A stretch of 7,619 bases of DNA. Source: DASUSH01 sp050996575 (GTDB taxonomy: Bacteria; Actinomycetota; Thermoleophilia; Solirubrobacterales; 70-9). Below are positions 1 to 5,753 of this stretch, one piece after another. Within the stretch, counting starts at the first letter, position 1. Every line of letters begins with the position of its first letter. The DNA is taken from the NCBI GenBank assembly GCA_050996575.1, contig JBPCRS010000137.1, positions 1-7,619 on the forward strand. Direction: 5' to 3'. A model generated the notes under the pieces. The model saw only the letters and a program-made list of their open reading frames with translations. It made no database searches and had not been told where the DNA came from. The translations under genes and the position numbers were made by a program.

Positions 1-50
1 AGATTGGCGCGGATCTTCGCCGGGTCGAGGCCGTGGATCAGGCCGGCCAC
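1..50 (-). CDS. YggS-family PLP homeostasis protein, N-terminal fragment (runs off window)
   Basis: Only the first 16 codons lie inside the window; they read M-AGLIHGLDPAKIRAN from a GTG start. The LDPAxIRANL stretch resembles the beginning of YggS/PROSC pyridoxal-phosphate-binding proteins, cytoplasmic alanine-racemase-fold proteins that keep free PLP in balance. In many actinobacteria yggS directly follows pgeF in the division cluster, which is the main support for this call. The GTG overlaps the end of pgeF by 13 bp and is preceded at 7 nt by a G-rich Shine-Dalgarno-like run (AGGGGGG), so coupled translation is likely. The PLP lysine and the rest of the barrel are outside the window, so the family cannot be confirmed from the sequence shown. 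Confidence 0.6.
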   Translation of the reverse strand, partial: MAGLIHGLDPAKIRAN

Positions 51-778
51 GCGAGCCCCCCCTGGCGACCGGTCCTCGGGCCGTCGCGCCGATGAGAGAA
101 GAAGAGCTCGGGCTCGCAGCTCGTGCAGTAACCGGCGACGTCGACCTCGCCGACGCCGGCGCGTTCGAGCAGCCGGCGGGCGACCTCGGCGAGGTCGAGC
201 CGGTGACCGTCGGCGACGCCCTCGCCGAGTGGCAGGAAGCGCGAGAGGACCTCGTCGCCGACCTCGTAACAACAGGGACCGATCCCGGGACCAACTGCCG
301 CGGCCTTCGCCGAGACCACCTCCACCCCACGCTCGACGATGCCGCCGGCGAGCCCGCGCCAGCCACCGTGGAGCATCGCCACGCCGCCCTCGCCGGCGAG
401 CGCGATCGGCAGGCAGTCGGCGACGACTACGAGCGCCGCAATGTCTTACCGGTCGAGCACATGGCCATCGCGCTCGGGCGGGTCGGCGCTCCCGGGTTCG
501 GCGAACGGGCTCGGGCGCTGCGGCCCTTCGTGGCTTTCGATTTCGGCGCCGTGGACCTGGCGGGCAATGACAATGCGTTCGACGTCGAGCTCGAGGGCTT
601 CGGCGAGCCGGTGGCGGTTGGCGCGGACGACCGCCGGGTCGTCGCCGGTCAGGATCCCGAGGTTGAGGCTCTCGAACGGGGCTGTGCCCAAACCACCGAC
701 GCGAGTCGAGAAAGCGGCCCGGGCGCCCGGCAGCTCGGCCTCGAGCCAGCGCACGCCATCTCGCTCACGCCAGTCCAA
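38..778 (-). pseudogene. pgeF: PgeF/YfiH/LACC1-family protein with an in-frame TAA stop
   Basis: The frame encodes a 246-residue protein of the laccase-domain family (E. coli YfiH/PgeF, human LACC1), cytoplasmic metal-dependent enzymes acting on purine nucleosides; PgeF has also been linked to removing wrongly built peptidoglycan precursors. All family landmarks are present: FSTRVGG (24-30), SLNLG (37-41), QVHG with metal ligand His76, ADCLP with Cys122, LHGGWRG with His137, the IGPCCYEVG segment and CTSCEPELFFSHRRDG near the end. A TAA at 446-448 (codon 111) interrupts the frame between His76 and Cys122; the frame does not shift and the rest is intact. If translated as written, the product is a 110-residue fragment lacking two of three metal ligands. 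The start is uncertain: TTG at 778, 10 nt after the cca stop, gives a family-like N-terminus (DWRERDGVRWLE); GTG at 754 is the alternative. The 3' end overlaps the next gene. Confidence 0.85.
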
Positions 779-788
779 GCCCTCAACG

Positions 789-1946
789 CTAGCCCGCGCC
801 GGGCTCTGCGCGGGCGGCGGCGAGCGCGAGGCGGAGCTCGTCCTCGCGCCCAGAGACCTCGCCGTCGAGGCGGGCGGCCAGCGCCTTCGCCAGCCCGCGG
901 CCGATCGCCGGCCCCTGTTCGACCCCGGCCGAGAGCAGGTCCTCGCCATCGATCTCAAGCCTGACGTCACGCCACTTCGCCATGAACGCATCGAGCCACC
1001 CGGCGCCGAGCGCCCGCGCGATCACGAGCGAAGCGGGCGCGACATCGCGCGCGGCGAGCGCCAGCGCCGACGGCGGTCCCGGCTCGATCGCGGCGAGCTC
1101 GCGGGCGCAGCGAAGCGGTTCGGGCCGAGGTGAGAACGTGCCGCTCGAAGGATGTCCGGCGAGCAGCATCGTCGCCTCCGGCATCGCTGCGTCGCTCCAC
1201 GGCGGTCCCGATTCGAGCAGCTCCCGCACCGTCGCCATCAGCTCGAGGTCGGCCCCCGCAACAAGCCCCCATGCCTCGAGCAGCTCGAACCCGTTCCGCC
1301 AGCGCGGCTCGGCCGCCAGTCGCAGCAGCTCTGCCTCGACCCGCTCCGCCGAGACGCTTGCGATCTGTGCCTCGCGCAGCTGGACCTCGGTCTCGGGCTC
1401 AAGCCCGAAGCCGAACCGGGCCGCATATCGCGCCGCACGCAGAGCTCGCGTCGGATCGTCGGTGAACGAGCCGCGGTGGAGCACGCGGATCAGCCCGGCC
1501 TCGAGGTCGGCGAGTCCCCCGTGGGGATCGATCAGCCTCGAGGGCTCCGCGATCGGCACCGCCATCGCGTTGACGGTGAAATCGCGCCGGGCGAGGTCCG
1601 CGTCGAGATCGGCGGCCGCGACGTCGGGCAGCGCTCCCGGCGCCGAATAGGTCTCCGAGCGGGTGCTCGCGAGATCGACGCCAAGGTCTCCGAGGGCGAC
1701 CGACGCGGTCCCGAAGCGCGCGTGCTCGCGGACCTCGACGCCGAGTCGGCGGGCGATCGCGGTCGCATCGCCCTCGACGGCGACGTCGACGTCGGCGCCC
1801 TCGCGCGGGCGGCCGAGCAGGATGTCGCGGACGGCGCCGCCGACGAGATAGACGGGCGTTGCCGTGGCAGCATCACCGAGCGGTGAAAGACCGAGCGCGG
1901 CGACGGCGCGCTCGAGGCGCTCTGAGTCGAAATCGGGTGCGCTCAC
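789..1946 (-). CDS. cca: CCA tRNA nucleotidyltransferase / poly(A) polymerase family protein (class II)
   Basis: A 385-residue class II nucleotidyltransferase that would add all or part of the 3' CCA end of tRNAs, or act as a poly(A) polymerase, in the cytoplasm. The head domain has the family motifs in order: VGGAVRD (35-41), the metal-binding DxD in GADVDVAVEGD (Asp52, Asp54), RRDFTVNAMA (120-129), IDPHGGLADL (139-148) and the template-binding segment DDPTRALRAARYAARFGF (163-180). The C-terminal half is alanine/leucine-rich, ends with a conserved-looking IDGEDLLSAGV...GPAIGRGL stretch (332-352), and shows no HD-domain motif, unlike the longer mycobacterial PcnA-type enzymes. The GTG start at 1946 was chosen because the family motifs begin about 30 residues later; the same frame stays open to 2438, but that extension lies antisense to the propeller gene. 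Motifs alone do not decide between CCA-, CC- or A-adding activity. The stop is 10 nt from the pgeF start, so co-transcription is likely. Confidence 0.9.
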   Translation of the reverse strand: MSAPDFDSERLERAVAALGLSPLGDAATATPVYLVGGAVRDILLGRPREGADVDVAVEGDATAIARRLGVEVREHARFGTASVALGDLGVDLASTRSETYSAPGALPDVAAADLDADLARRDFTVNAMAVPIAEPSRLIDPHGGLADLEAGLIRVLHRGSFTDDPTRALRAARYAARFGFGLEPETEVQLREAQIASVSAERVEAELLRLAAEPRWRNGFELLEAWGLVAGADLELMATVRELLESGPPWSDAAMPEATMLLAGHPSSGTFSPRPEPLRCARELAAIEPGPPSALALAARDVAPASLVIARALGAGWLDAFMAKWRDVRLEIDGEDLLSAGVEQGPAIGRGLAKALAARLDGEVSGREDELRLALAAARAEPGAG

Positions 1947-1976
1947 CGGGCTTTCGTACCATGCCCACCTCTCTGT

Positions 1977-3311
1977 ATGGGTCGACTGCTCGCATTCCTG
2001 CGCCGCAGCCCGGACGGGAGCCACCAGGGCCGTTGGGCTTTGGCGGCGATCGTCGTCGGCGGGCTGGGCTTCCTCGTCGTCATCGCGATCGATCTCGCGG
2101 GGCGCCCGAGCGACATCCTCAACTCGGATGTGGCGTTCGATGCCGAGTCCCAATCGCCCGGGAAGAAGGAGCCTGCACCCGACCGCAGCGTCGACTGGCC
2201 GATCTACGGCTACAACCTCGCGCGGACGAAGAATCTGCAGGCCGACGTCGGGCCGCCGCTGCGAAAGATCTGGAGCTGGGACTCGAAGCAGCTGATCGAG
2301 TTCTCGCCGATCGTCGTCGACGGCAAGATCTACGGAATGAACAACGACGCGCTGTTCTTCTCGCTCGACGCCGACACCGGCAAGGTCCAGTGGAAGAAGG
2401 AGGTCGGCAGCCTCAGCGCCTCCTCCCCCGCCTACCACAAGGGGATCCTCTACTCGACCACGCTCGAGCCGGGCCAGGTGTTCGCGCTGCGCGCCCGCGA
2501 CGGCAAGACGGTCTGGAGCCGGCCGCTGCCCGGCCGCTCGGAGTCCTCACCCGCGGTCTACAAGGGCAAGCTGATCCTCGGCTGCGAGTGCAACTCGGTC
2601 TTCGGGCTCGACCTCAAGGACGGCAAGACAATCTGGCAGACGTCTGTCGCGGGCGCGGTCAAGGCGGCGCCGGCGATCGCCGACGACAAGGCGTACGTCG
2701 GCGACTACGCCGGGACGATGTACGCGATCAACACCGTCAACGGCGACATCGTCTGGTCCTCCGCGGACCAGGGCGCCAGCTTCGGCCGCTCGGGGCGCTT
2801 CTACTCGACCCCGGCCGTCGCCTACGGCCGCGTCTACGCCGGCAACGTCGACGGCCGCGTCTACAGCTTCGCCTCCGAGAACGGCGAGACCGCCTGGAGC
2901 CAGACGGTCGGCGACTACGTCTACAGCGGCGTCGTCGCCGGTGAGGCCGGCAACAGGCCCGCCGTCTTCACCGGCTCGCACGACCAGAACGCCTACGCCT
3001 TCGACGCCCGCAGCGGCCAGATCATCTGGTCGACCTCGGTTGGCGGGATCGTCTCCGGCGCCGGCTCGATCGTCGGCGACGTCTTCTACGTCTCGATCCT
3101 CGCCGGCGAGACGATCGGGCTCGACACCGAGACCGGGAAGAAGGTCTTCTCGTTCCCGAAGGGCGAGTACAACCCGATCATCTCCGACGGCGTCCGCCTC
3201 TATTTGACCGGCTACTCCTCGATCAACGCGCTCGAGCAAAAAGAGGAAGGTGGCGGCGGATCAAAGGGCGGCGCCAAGAAGTCAAGAAAGCGGCCCAAGG
3301 ACGGCAAGTAG
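1977..3311 (+). CDS. Membrane-anchored PQQ-like beta-propeller protein
   Basis: A 444-residue protein with a short basic N-terminus, one hydrophobic segment (about residues 21-41), a spacer, then a beta-propeller. Seven repeats of the PQQ-enzyme/BamB type end in D-x-x-x-G-x-x-x-W at residues 129-143, 170-184, 210-224, 250-264, 297-311, 341-355 and 381-394, about 40-47 residues apart; an earlier segment (DWPIYGYNLARTKN, 73-86) probably completes the ring. The charge pattern predicts the propeller outside the membrane. The tail (419-444) is a glycine-rich linker followed by Lys/Arg. A CxC pair (203, 205) sits in blade 3. Such propellers serve as protein scaffolds or, with other residues, bind PQQ; no dehydrogenase catalytic signature or heme motif is visible, so I assign no enzymatic activity. 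No clear Shine-Dalgarno precedes the ATG. The gene is divergent from cca (30 bp between starts) and convergent with the transporter gene. Confidence 0.85.
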   Translation: MGRLLAFLRRSPDGSHQGRWALAAIVVGGLGFLVVIAIDLAGRPSDILNSDVAFDAESQSPGKKEPAPDRSVDWPIYGYNLARTKNLQADVGPPLRKIWSWDSKQLIEFSPIVVDGKIYGMNNDALFFSLDADTGKVQWKKEVGSLSASSPAYHKGILYSTTLEPGQVFALRARDGKTVWSRPLPGRSESSPAVYKGKLILGCECNSVFGLDLKDGKTIWQTSVAGAVKAAPAIADDKAYVGDYAGTMYAINTVNGDIVWSSADQGASFGRSGRFYSTPAVAYGRVYAGNVDGRVYSFASENGETAWSQTVGDYVYSGVVAGEAGNRPAVFTGSHDQNAYAFDARSGQIIWSTSVGGIVSGAGSIVGDVFYVSILAGETIGLDTETGKKVFSFPKGEYNPIISDGVRLYLTGYSSINALEQKEEGGGGSKGGAKKSRKRPKDGK

Positions 3312-3321
3312 CCGCCGCGGG

Positions 3322-4446
3322 TTAGCGGTTCGCGGTCAAGGCGAGGATGCAAAAGAGGGCGAGGGTCGCCGCAAGGAACGCGTAGGCGACGGTGTCCGAG
3401 CTCGCCGAGGCGATCGCTCCGGCTCCGGCGGCGCCTCCGGCCTGGGTCGTTGCCCAGGCGAGATTGGCGACGGCGAAAGCGTAGCCCTGGTCGAGGCCCG
3501 CGCCCTCGGCGCCGTCGGAGAGCAGCTTCATCCCGGGGACGAAGAGGCTGCCGAGTATCGGCCCGCTGATCGCAAGCAGGGCGACGAGGATCGGGACGCT
3601 GTCGGGCAGCGGCAGCAGCATCGTGACGATCGCGCCAAGGCCGAGGCTGAGCTGGATCGGGCGCAACGGGCCGATTCGGTCGGCGATCCGGCCGACGGTC
3701 GGGCCCGCGGCAGCTTCGAGCAGCGCGGTGATCGCGAAGGCGAGGCCGATCGTCGCGCCGCCGGCGCCGAGAGCGTCGAGGCGAAGCGGGACGAGAACGT
3801 CGACCGCGCCGAAGAAGAGGCCGACGAGGAGGATCGTCAGCGCGCCGGGGAGCAGCGCCCGCTCGCGCAAGGTCGCCCACCAGCCGGCGTCGGGCAGTCC
3901 GGCGGAGGGCGCCGGCTCGCGCAGGGCCCAGACGATCAGCGACGCCTGCACGGCAGCGGCGAGGCCGAAGACGATCGCCGGATCGACACCACGCGCGGCG
4001 GCGCCCAGAGCGGGGCCGAGCAGTGCCCCGGCGACGGCGGCGGAGAAGGCGGCGCCGAGGCGCTCGCCGCTGCGATCGGGCGGTGTCTCGCGGGCGAGCC
4101 AGGCGAGACCCGCGGTCCACGAGGCGGCGCTGGCGAGCCCCTGGGCGAAGCGGGTGATGTCGAGCAGCGCCGGCTGGCTCGCCAGGCCGAAGGCGAGGCT
4201 CGAGACCGAGAGCAGCGCCAGCCCGACGACGGCGACCGCGCGCACACCGAAGCGGGCAACCAGCCTGCCGGCGGGAAGCGAGCCGACGATCACACCGGCC
4301 GGGTAGGCGGCGACGAGCAGGCCGGCCTGCGCCTTCGAGAGGCCGAACTCGTCCGAGTAGAAAGGCAAAAGCGGAGCGATCACCGCGAACAGCGCGGTGT
4401 CAACGAAGACGAGGGCGCAGACGAACGCCAGCAACCGTCGGCTCAT
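3322..4446 (-). CDS. Major facilitator superfamily transporter
   Basis: A 374-residue integral membrane protein with about twelve hydrophobic segments (roughly 5-27, 42-60, 69-89, 95-117, 128-150, 155-175, 200-220, 230-250, 262-281, 284-304, 321-345, 352-371) and a central hydrophilic loop (176-199), the usual 6+6 MFS layout. A motif-A-like loop GSLPAGRLVARFGVR follows TM2 (55-69), and a second copy, GRIADRIGP (252-260), follows TM8, as expected from the internal duplication. An Asp in TM1 (Asp16) and one in TM7 (Asp216) could take part in proton coupling. It resembles DHA1-type drug/metabolite exporters, but the substrate cannot be read from sequence. The ATG is 28 nt after the hisF stop, preceded by AGGTAAGGA, and a small GC hairpin (4456-4469) lies in the gap. 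Being last in the histidine cluster, it may be co-transcribed with hisF; a role in histidine metabolism is only a possibility. Confidence 0.88.
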   Translation of the reverse strand: MSRRLLAFVCALVFVDTALFAVIAPLLPFYSDEFGLSKAQAGLLVAAYPAGVIVGSLPAGRLVARFGVRAVAVVGLALLSVSSLAFGLASQPALLDITRFAQGLASAASWTAGLAWLARETPPDRSGERLGAAFSAAVAGALLGPALGAAARGVDPAIVFGLAAAVQASLIVWALREPAPSAGLPDAGWWATLRERALLPGALTILLVGLFFGAVDVLVPLRLDALGAGGATIGLAFAITALLEAAAGPTVGRIADRIGPLRPIQLSLGLGAIVTMLLPLPDSVPILVALLAISGPILGSLFVPGMKLLSDGAEGAGLDQGYAFAVANLAWATTQAGGAAGAGAIASASSDTVAYAFLAATLALFCILALTANR

Positions 4447-4474
4447 TCCTTACCTGCCCCCGCCGGGGCCGCGC

Positions 4475-5272
4475 TCACAAGCGCACCGGTATGCCGGCGT
4501 CCGCGAGGTGCTGCTTCGCCTCGCAGACGCGGTACGTCCCGTAGTGGAAGATCGAAGCGCAAAGGACGGCATCAGCGCCACCGCGCTCGATCGCCTCGCT
4601 CAGATGGCGCAGCTCGCCGGCGCCGCCGGAGGCAATCACCGGAATCCCGACCGCGTCGGCGACGGCGCGCGTAAGCTCGAGCTCGTAGCCGTCGTTGGTG
4701 CCATCGCGGTCCATGCTCGTCAACAGGATCTCCCCCGCTCCGAGCCGCTCGGCCTCGCGCGCCCAGGCGACCGCCTCGCGGCCCTCGACGCGGGTCCGAC
4801 CACCGGCGACGTAGACGTCGTACTCCGCGGACCCGGCCGCCCCCGGACGCGAAGCGGAGGAGGCGGACCGCCTCTTTCTGGCATCGATCGCGACGACGAC
4901 GCACTGCGAGCCGAAGACCTCGGCGAGCTCGGAGATCAGCTCGGGCCGGGTGAGCGCGGCCGAGTTGACCGAGACTTTGTCGGCGCCGGCGTCGAGCACC
5001 GCCTGGGCATCTTCGACAGCACGAATACCGCCGCCGATCGTGAACGGGATGAAGACGTTGTCGGCGGTGCGACGAGCGAGCTCGACGATCGTCTCGCGTT
5101 GCTCGTGCGATGCGGTGATGTCGAGGAAGACGACTTCGTCGGCGCCCTCGGCGTCGTAGCGCTCGGCGAGCTCGACCGGATCACCGGCGTCGCGCAGGCC
5201 GACGAAGTTGGTGCCCTTGACAACCCGGCCCCGATCGACGTCGAGGCAGGGAATGACGCGCTTGAGGGCCAT
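4475..5272 (-). CDS. hisF: Imidazole glycerol phosphate synthase cyclase subunit HisF
   Basis: A 265-residue TIM-barrel enzyme that, with HisH, converts PRFAR and glutamine-derived ammonia into imidazoleglycerol phosphate and AICAR. Catalytic Asp11 (IPCLDVDRGRVVKG) and Asp130 (VVVAIDARK) fall at the same numbers as in the well-studied Thermotoga enzyme. Phosphate-binding and barrel motifs are present: FTIGGGIR (77-84), DKVSVNSAAL (98-107), EILLTSMDRDGT (181-192), VIASGGAG (212-219) and ADAVLCASIFH (233-243). The loop after Asp130 is about a dozen residues longer than usual, a Ser/Ala/Gly/Arg-rich stretch at about 133-149. The ATG at 5272 gives the canonical MALKRVIPCLD start, but no Shine-Dalgarno lies near it: the bases immediately upstream (CTAG and the arm of an inverted repeat) belong to the inserted element at 5273-5444. 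Expression may therefore depend on that element or on the upstream small gene. Confidence 0.97.
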   Translation of the reverse strand: MALKRVIPCLDVDRGRVVKGTNFVGLRDAGDPVELAERYDAEGADEVVFLDITASHEQRETIVELARRTADNVFIPFTIGGGIRAVEDAQAVLDAGADKVSVNSAALTRPELISELAEVFGSQCVVVAIDARKRRSASSASRPGAAGSAEYDVYVAGGRTRVEGREAVAWAREAERLGAGEILLTSMDRDGTNDGYELELTRAVADAVGIPVIASGGAGELRHLSEAIERGGADAVLCASIFHYGTYRVCEAKQHLADAGIPVRL

Positions 5273-5293
5273 CTAGATGATTGATTCCCAATC
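5273..5293 (+). repeat. Left arm of terminal inverted repeat
   Basis: This arm starts with CTAG and ends with GATTCCCAATC (5283-5293), itself a small near-palindrome. It pairs with 5424-5444 and directly adjoins the hisF start codon at 5272. Confidence 0.75.
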
Positions 5294-5423
5294 GGCGTGT
5301 GCGCGGGGGCGCACGGGACCGAGCTGGGCGTGGCCGGCGGGCGAAGCGCATGCCGGTGGGCATGTGCGAGTCCCGACGGGCGCGATCCAGCGAAGGTATC
5401 CGTGCGTCATCCGCGTGCGCGGG

Positions 5424-5444
5424 GATTGGGAATCACTCATCTAG
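5424..5444 (-). repeat. Right arm of terminal inverted repeat
   Basis: This is the inverted copy of 5273-5293, starting inside with GATTGGGAATC (5424-5434) and ending in CTAG. The stop codon TAG of the small gene (5441-5443, minus strand) lies within the CTAG. Confidence 0.75.
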
Positions 5445-5689
5445 TGCTGTTCGGGGTGGAGCGCCGCGTCCCAGAGCGAGCCGGCGAGCTTCTTCAGCTC
5501 GTCCTGCTCGCGCTTGCTCAGGTTCCCCGGGCGCCCGTTCGACTTGCGGACCAGCTCGGCGAAGCGCTGGCGGCCGTGCGGGCCGAGCTCACGGCCGATC
5601 GCCGAGCCGCGCTTGAGCGCCTCCTGGCTGAGCCAGAGCATCTGCGCCCACGAAACGCGCTTGAGCAGGAGTGCGGCAGGTCCGGGCAT
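5441..5689 (-). CDS. Small basic hypothetical protein inside the his cluster
   Basis: An 82-residue protein I cannot assign to a named family. It is probably real: it sits on the operon strand between hisA and hisF, and its composition is that of a soluble helical protein rather than an antisense shadow. It has an N-terminal helix (about 8-28, LLKRVSWAQMLWLSQEALKR), a middle segment ending in RFAELVRKSNGRPGNLS (42-58), and a C-terminal charged helix KREQDELKKLAGSLWDAAL (59-77). The K-x-x-GRP-x-NLS-x-x-E-x-x-x-L pattern recalls short actinobacterial proteins of unknown function. The ATG at 5689 is the only start downstream of an in-frame TAA at 5699-5701, and has no clear Shine-Dalgarno. The gene is bracketed by a 35-bp palindrome 5' and the inverted-repeat element 3'; before insertion of that element its TAG probably touched the hisF ATG. 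Confidence 0.6.
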   Translation of the reverse strand: MPGPAALLLKRVSWAQMLWLSQEALKRGSAIGRELGPHGRQRFAELVRKSNGRPGNLSKREQDELKKLAGSLWDAALHPEQH

Positions 5690-5712
5690 GCCCAGAGGTT
5701 AGCCCGGGGCCG

Positions 5713-5747
5713 CCAAACCTAAAGGTGCCAGGCACCTTTAGGTTTGG
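5713..5747. repeat. 35-bp perfect palindrome downstream of hisA
   Basis: Two 17-bp arms (5713-5729 and 5731-5747) are exact inverted copies around a single central base. The outer parts are CCAAACCTAAAGG and its complement; the centre reads GGTGCCAGGCACC. As RNA it would form a hairpin of about 16 bp with a 3-nt loop. It begins 6 nt after the hisA stop, so it could slow or end transcription from hisH-hisA or shape mRNA processing, but no T-run follows on either strand, so it is not a standard intrinsic terminator. A REP-type dispersed palindrome is the other reading; no second copy occurs in this window. Confidence 0.8.
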
Positions 5748-5753
5748 TGCCGC

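Larger units (their letters stand above)
5273..5444. mobile_element. MITE-like element: 164 bp with 17-bp terminal inverted repeats, flanked by CTAG
   Basis: The outer 21 bases at each side (5273-5293 and 5424-5444) are inverted copies matching at 20 of 21 positions, the one difference being T versus G. The outermost four bases on both sides are CTAG, a palindrome, so they may be a 4-bp target duplication; the element proper would then be 5277-5440 with 17-bp arms matching at 16 of 17. Deleting the element and one CTAG makes the stop TAG of the small upstream gene abut the hisF ATG, a plausible ancestral operon junction. The interior has no convincing ORF but holds hairpins: GTGCGC-GGGG-GCGCAC (5299-5314) and a 9-bp stem at 5346-5354/5359-5367 with one G-T pair. 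Some IS groups (for example IS5 and IS701) use YTAR targets, so a non-autonomous relative is conceivable. Alternatively it is a structured RNA leader for hisF. Confidence 0.6.

Noticed and set aside
56..62. Possible frameshift at a run of seven C (G on the minus strand) near the end of pgeF, because the next frame continues with a sensible sequence
   Set aside because: PgeF-family proteins normally end a few residues after GRQxGLAW, and the sensible sequence in the other frame is the start of the next gene (YggS-like) with its own GTG and ribosome-binding site.
4..1886. Long plus-strand open frames (for example 92-964, 982-1650, 1152-1886) opposite pgeF and cca
   Set aside because: They are Arg/Ala/Pro-rich or shuffled antisense translations of conserved minus-strand genes, without recognisable domains; typical of very GC-rich DNA.
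1947..1976. Divergent promoter between cca and the propeller gene (TACCAT at 1957-1962 as a -10)
   Set aside because: No matching -35 at a suitable distance and only 30 bp available; promoters probably lie inside the opposite coding regions but cannot be placed.
1947..2438. N-terminal extension of the cca frame
   Set aside because: The extension overlaps the propeller gene in antisense and shows no homology; the nucleotidyltransferase motifs start soon after the GTG at 1946.
3309..3340. Bidirectional terminator between the convergent propeller and MFS genes
   Set aside because: Only a four-base CCGC/GCGG pairing is visible, inside or touching coding sequence, and there is no T-run.
3250..5284. 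Plus-strand frames at 3250-4674 and 4397-5284
   Set aside because: They run antisense to the MFS transporter and HisF and show only low-complexity composition; the minus-strand frames carry complete family motifs.
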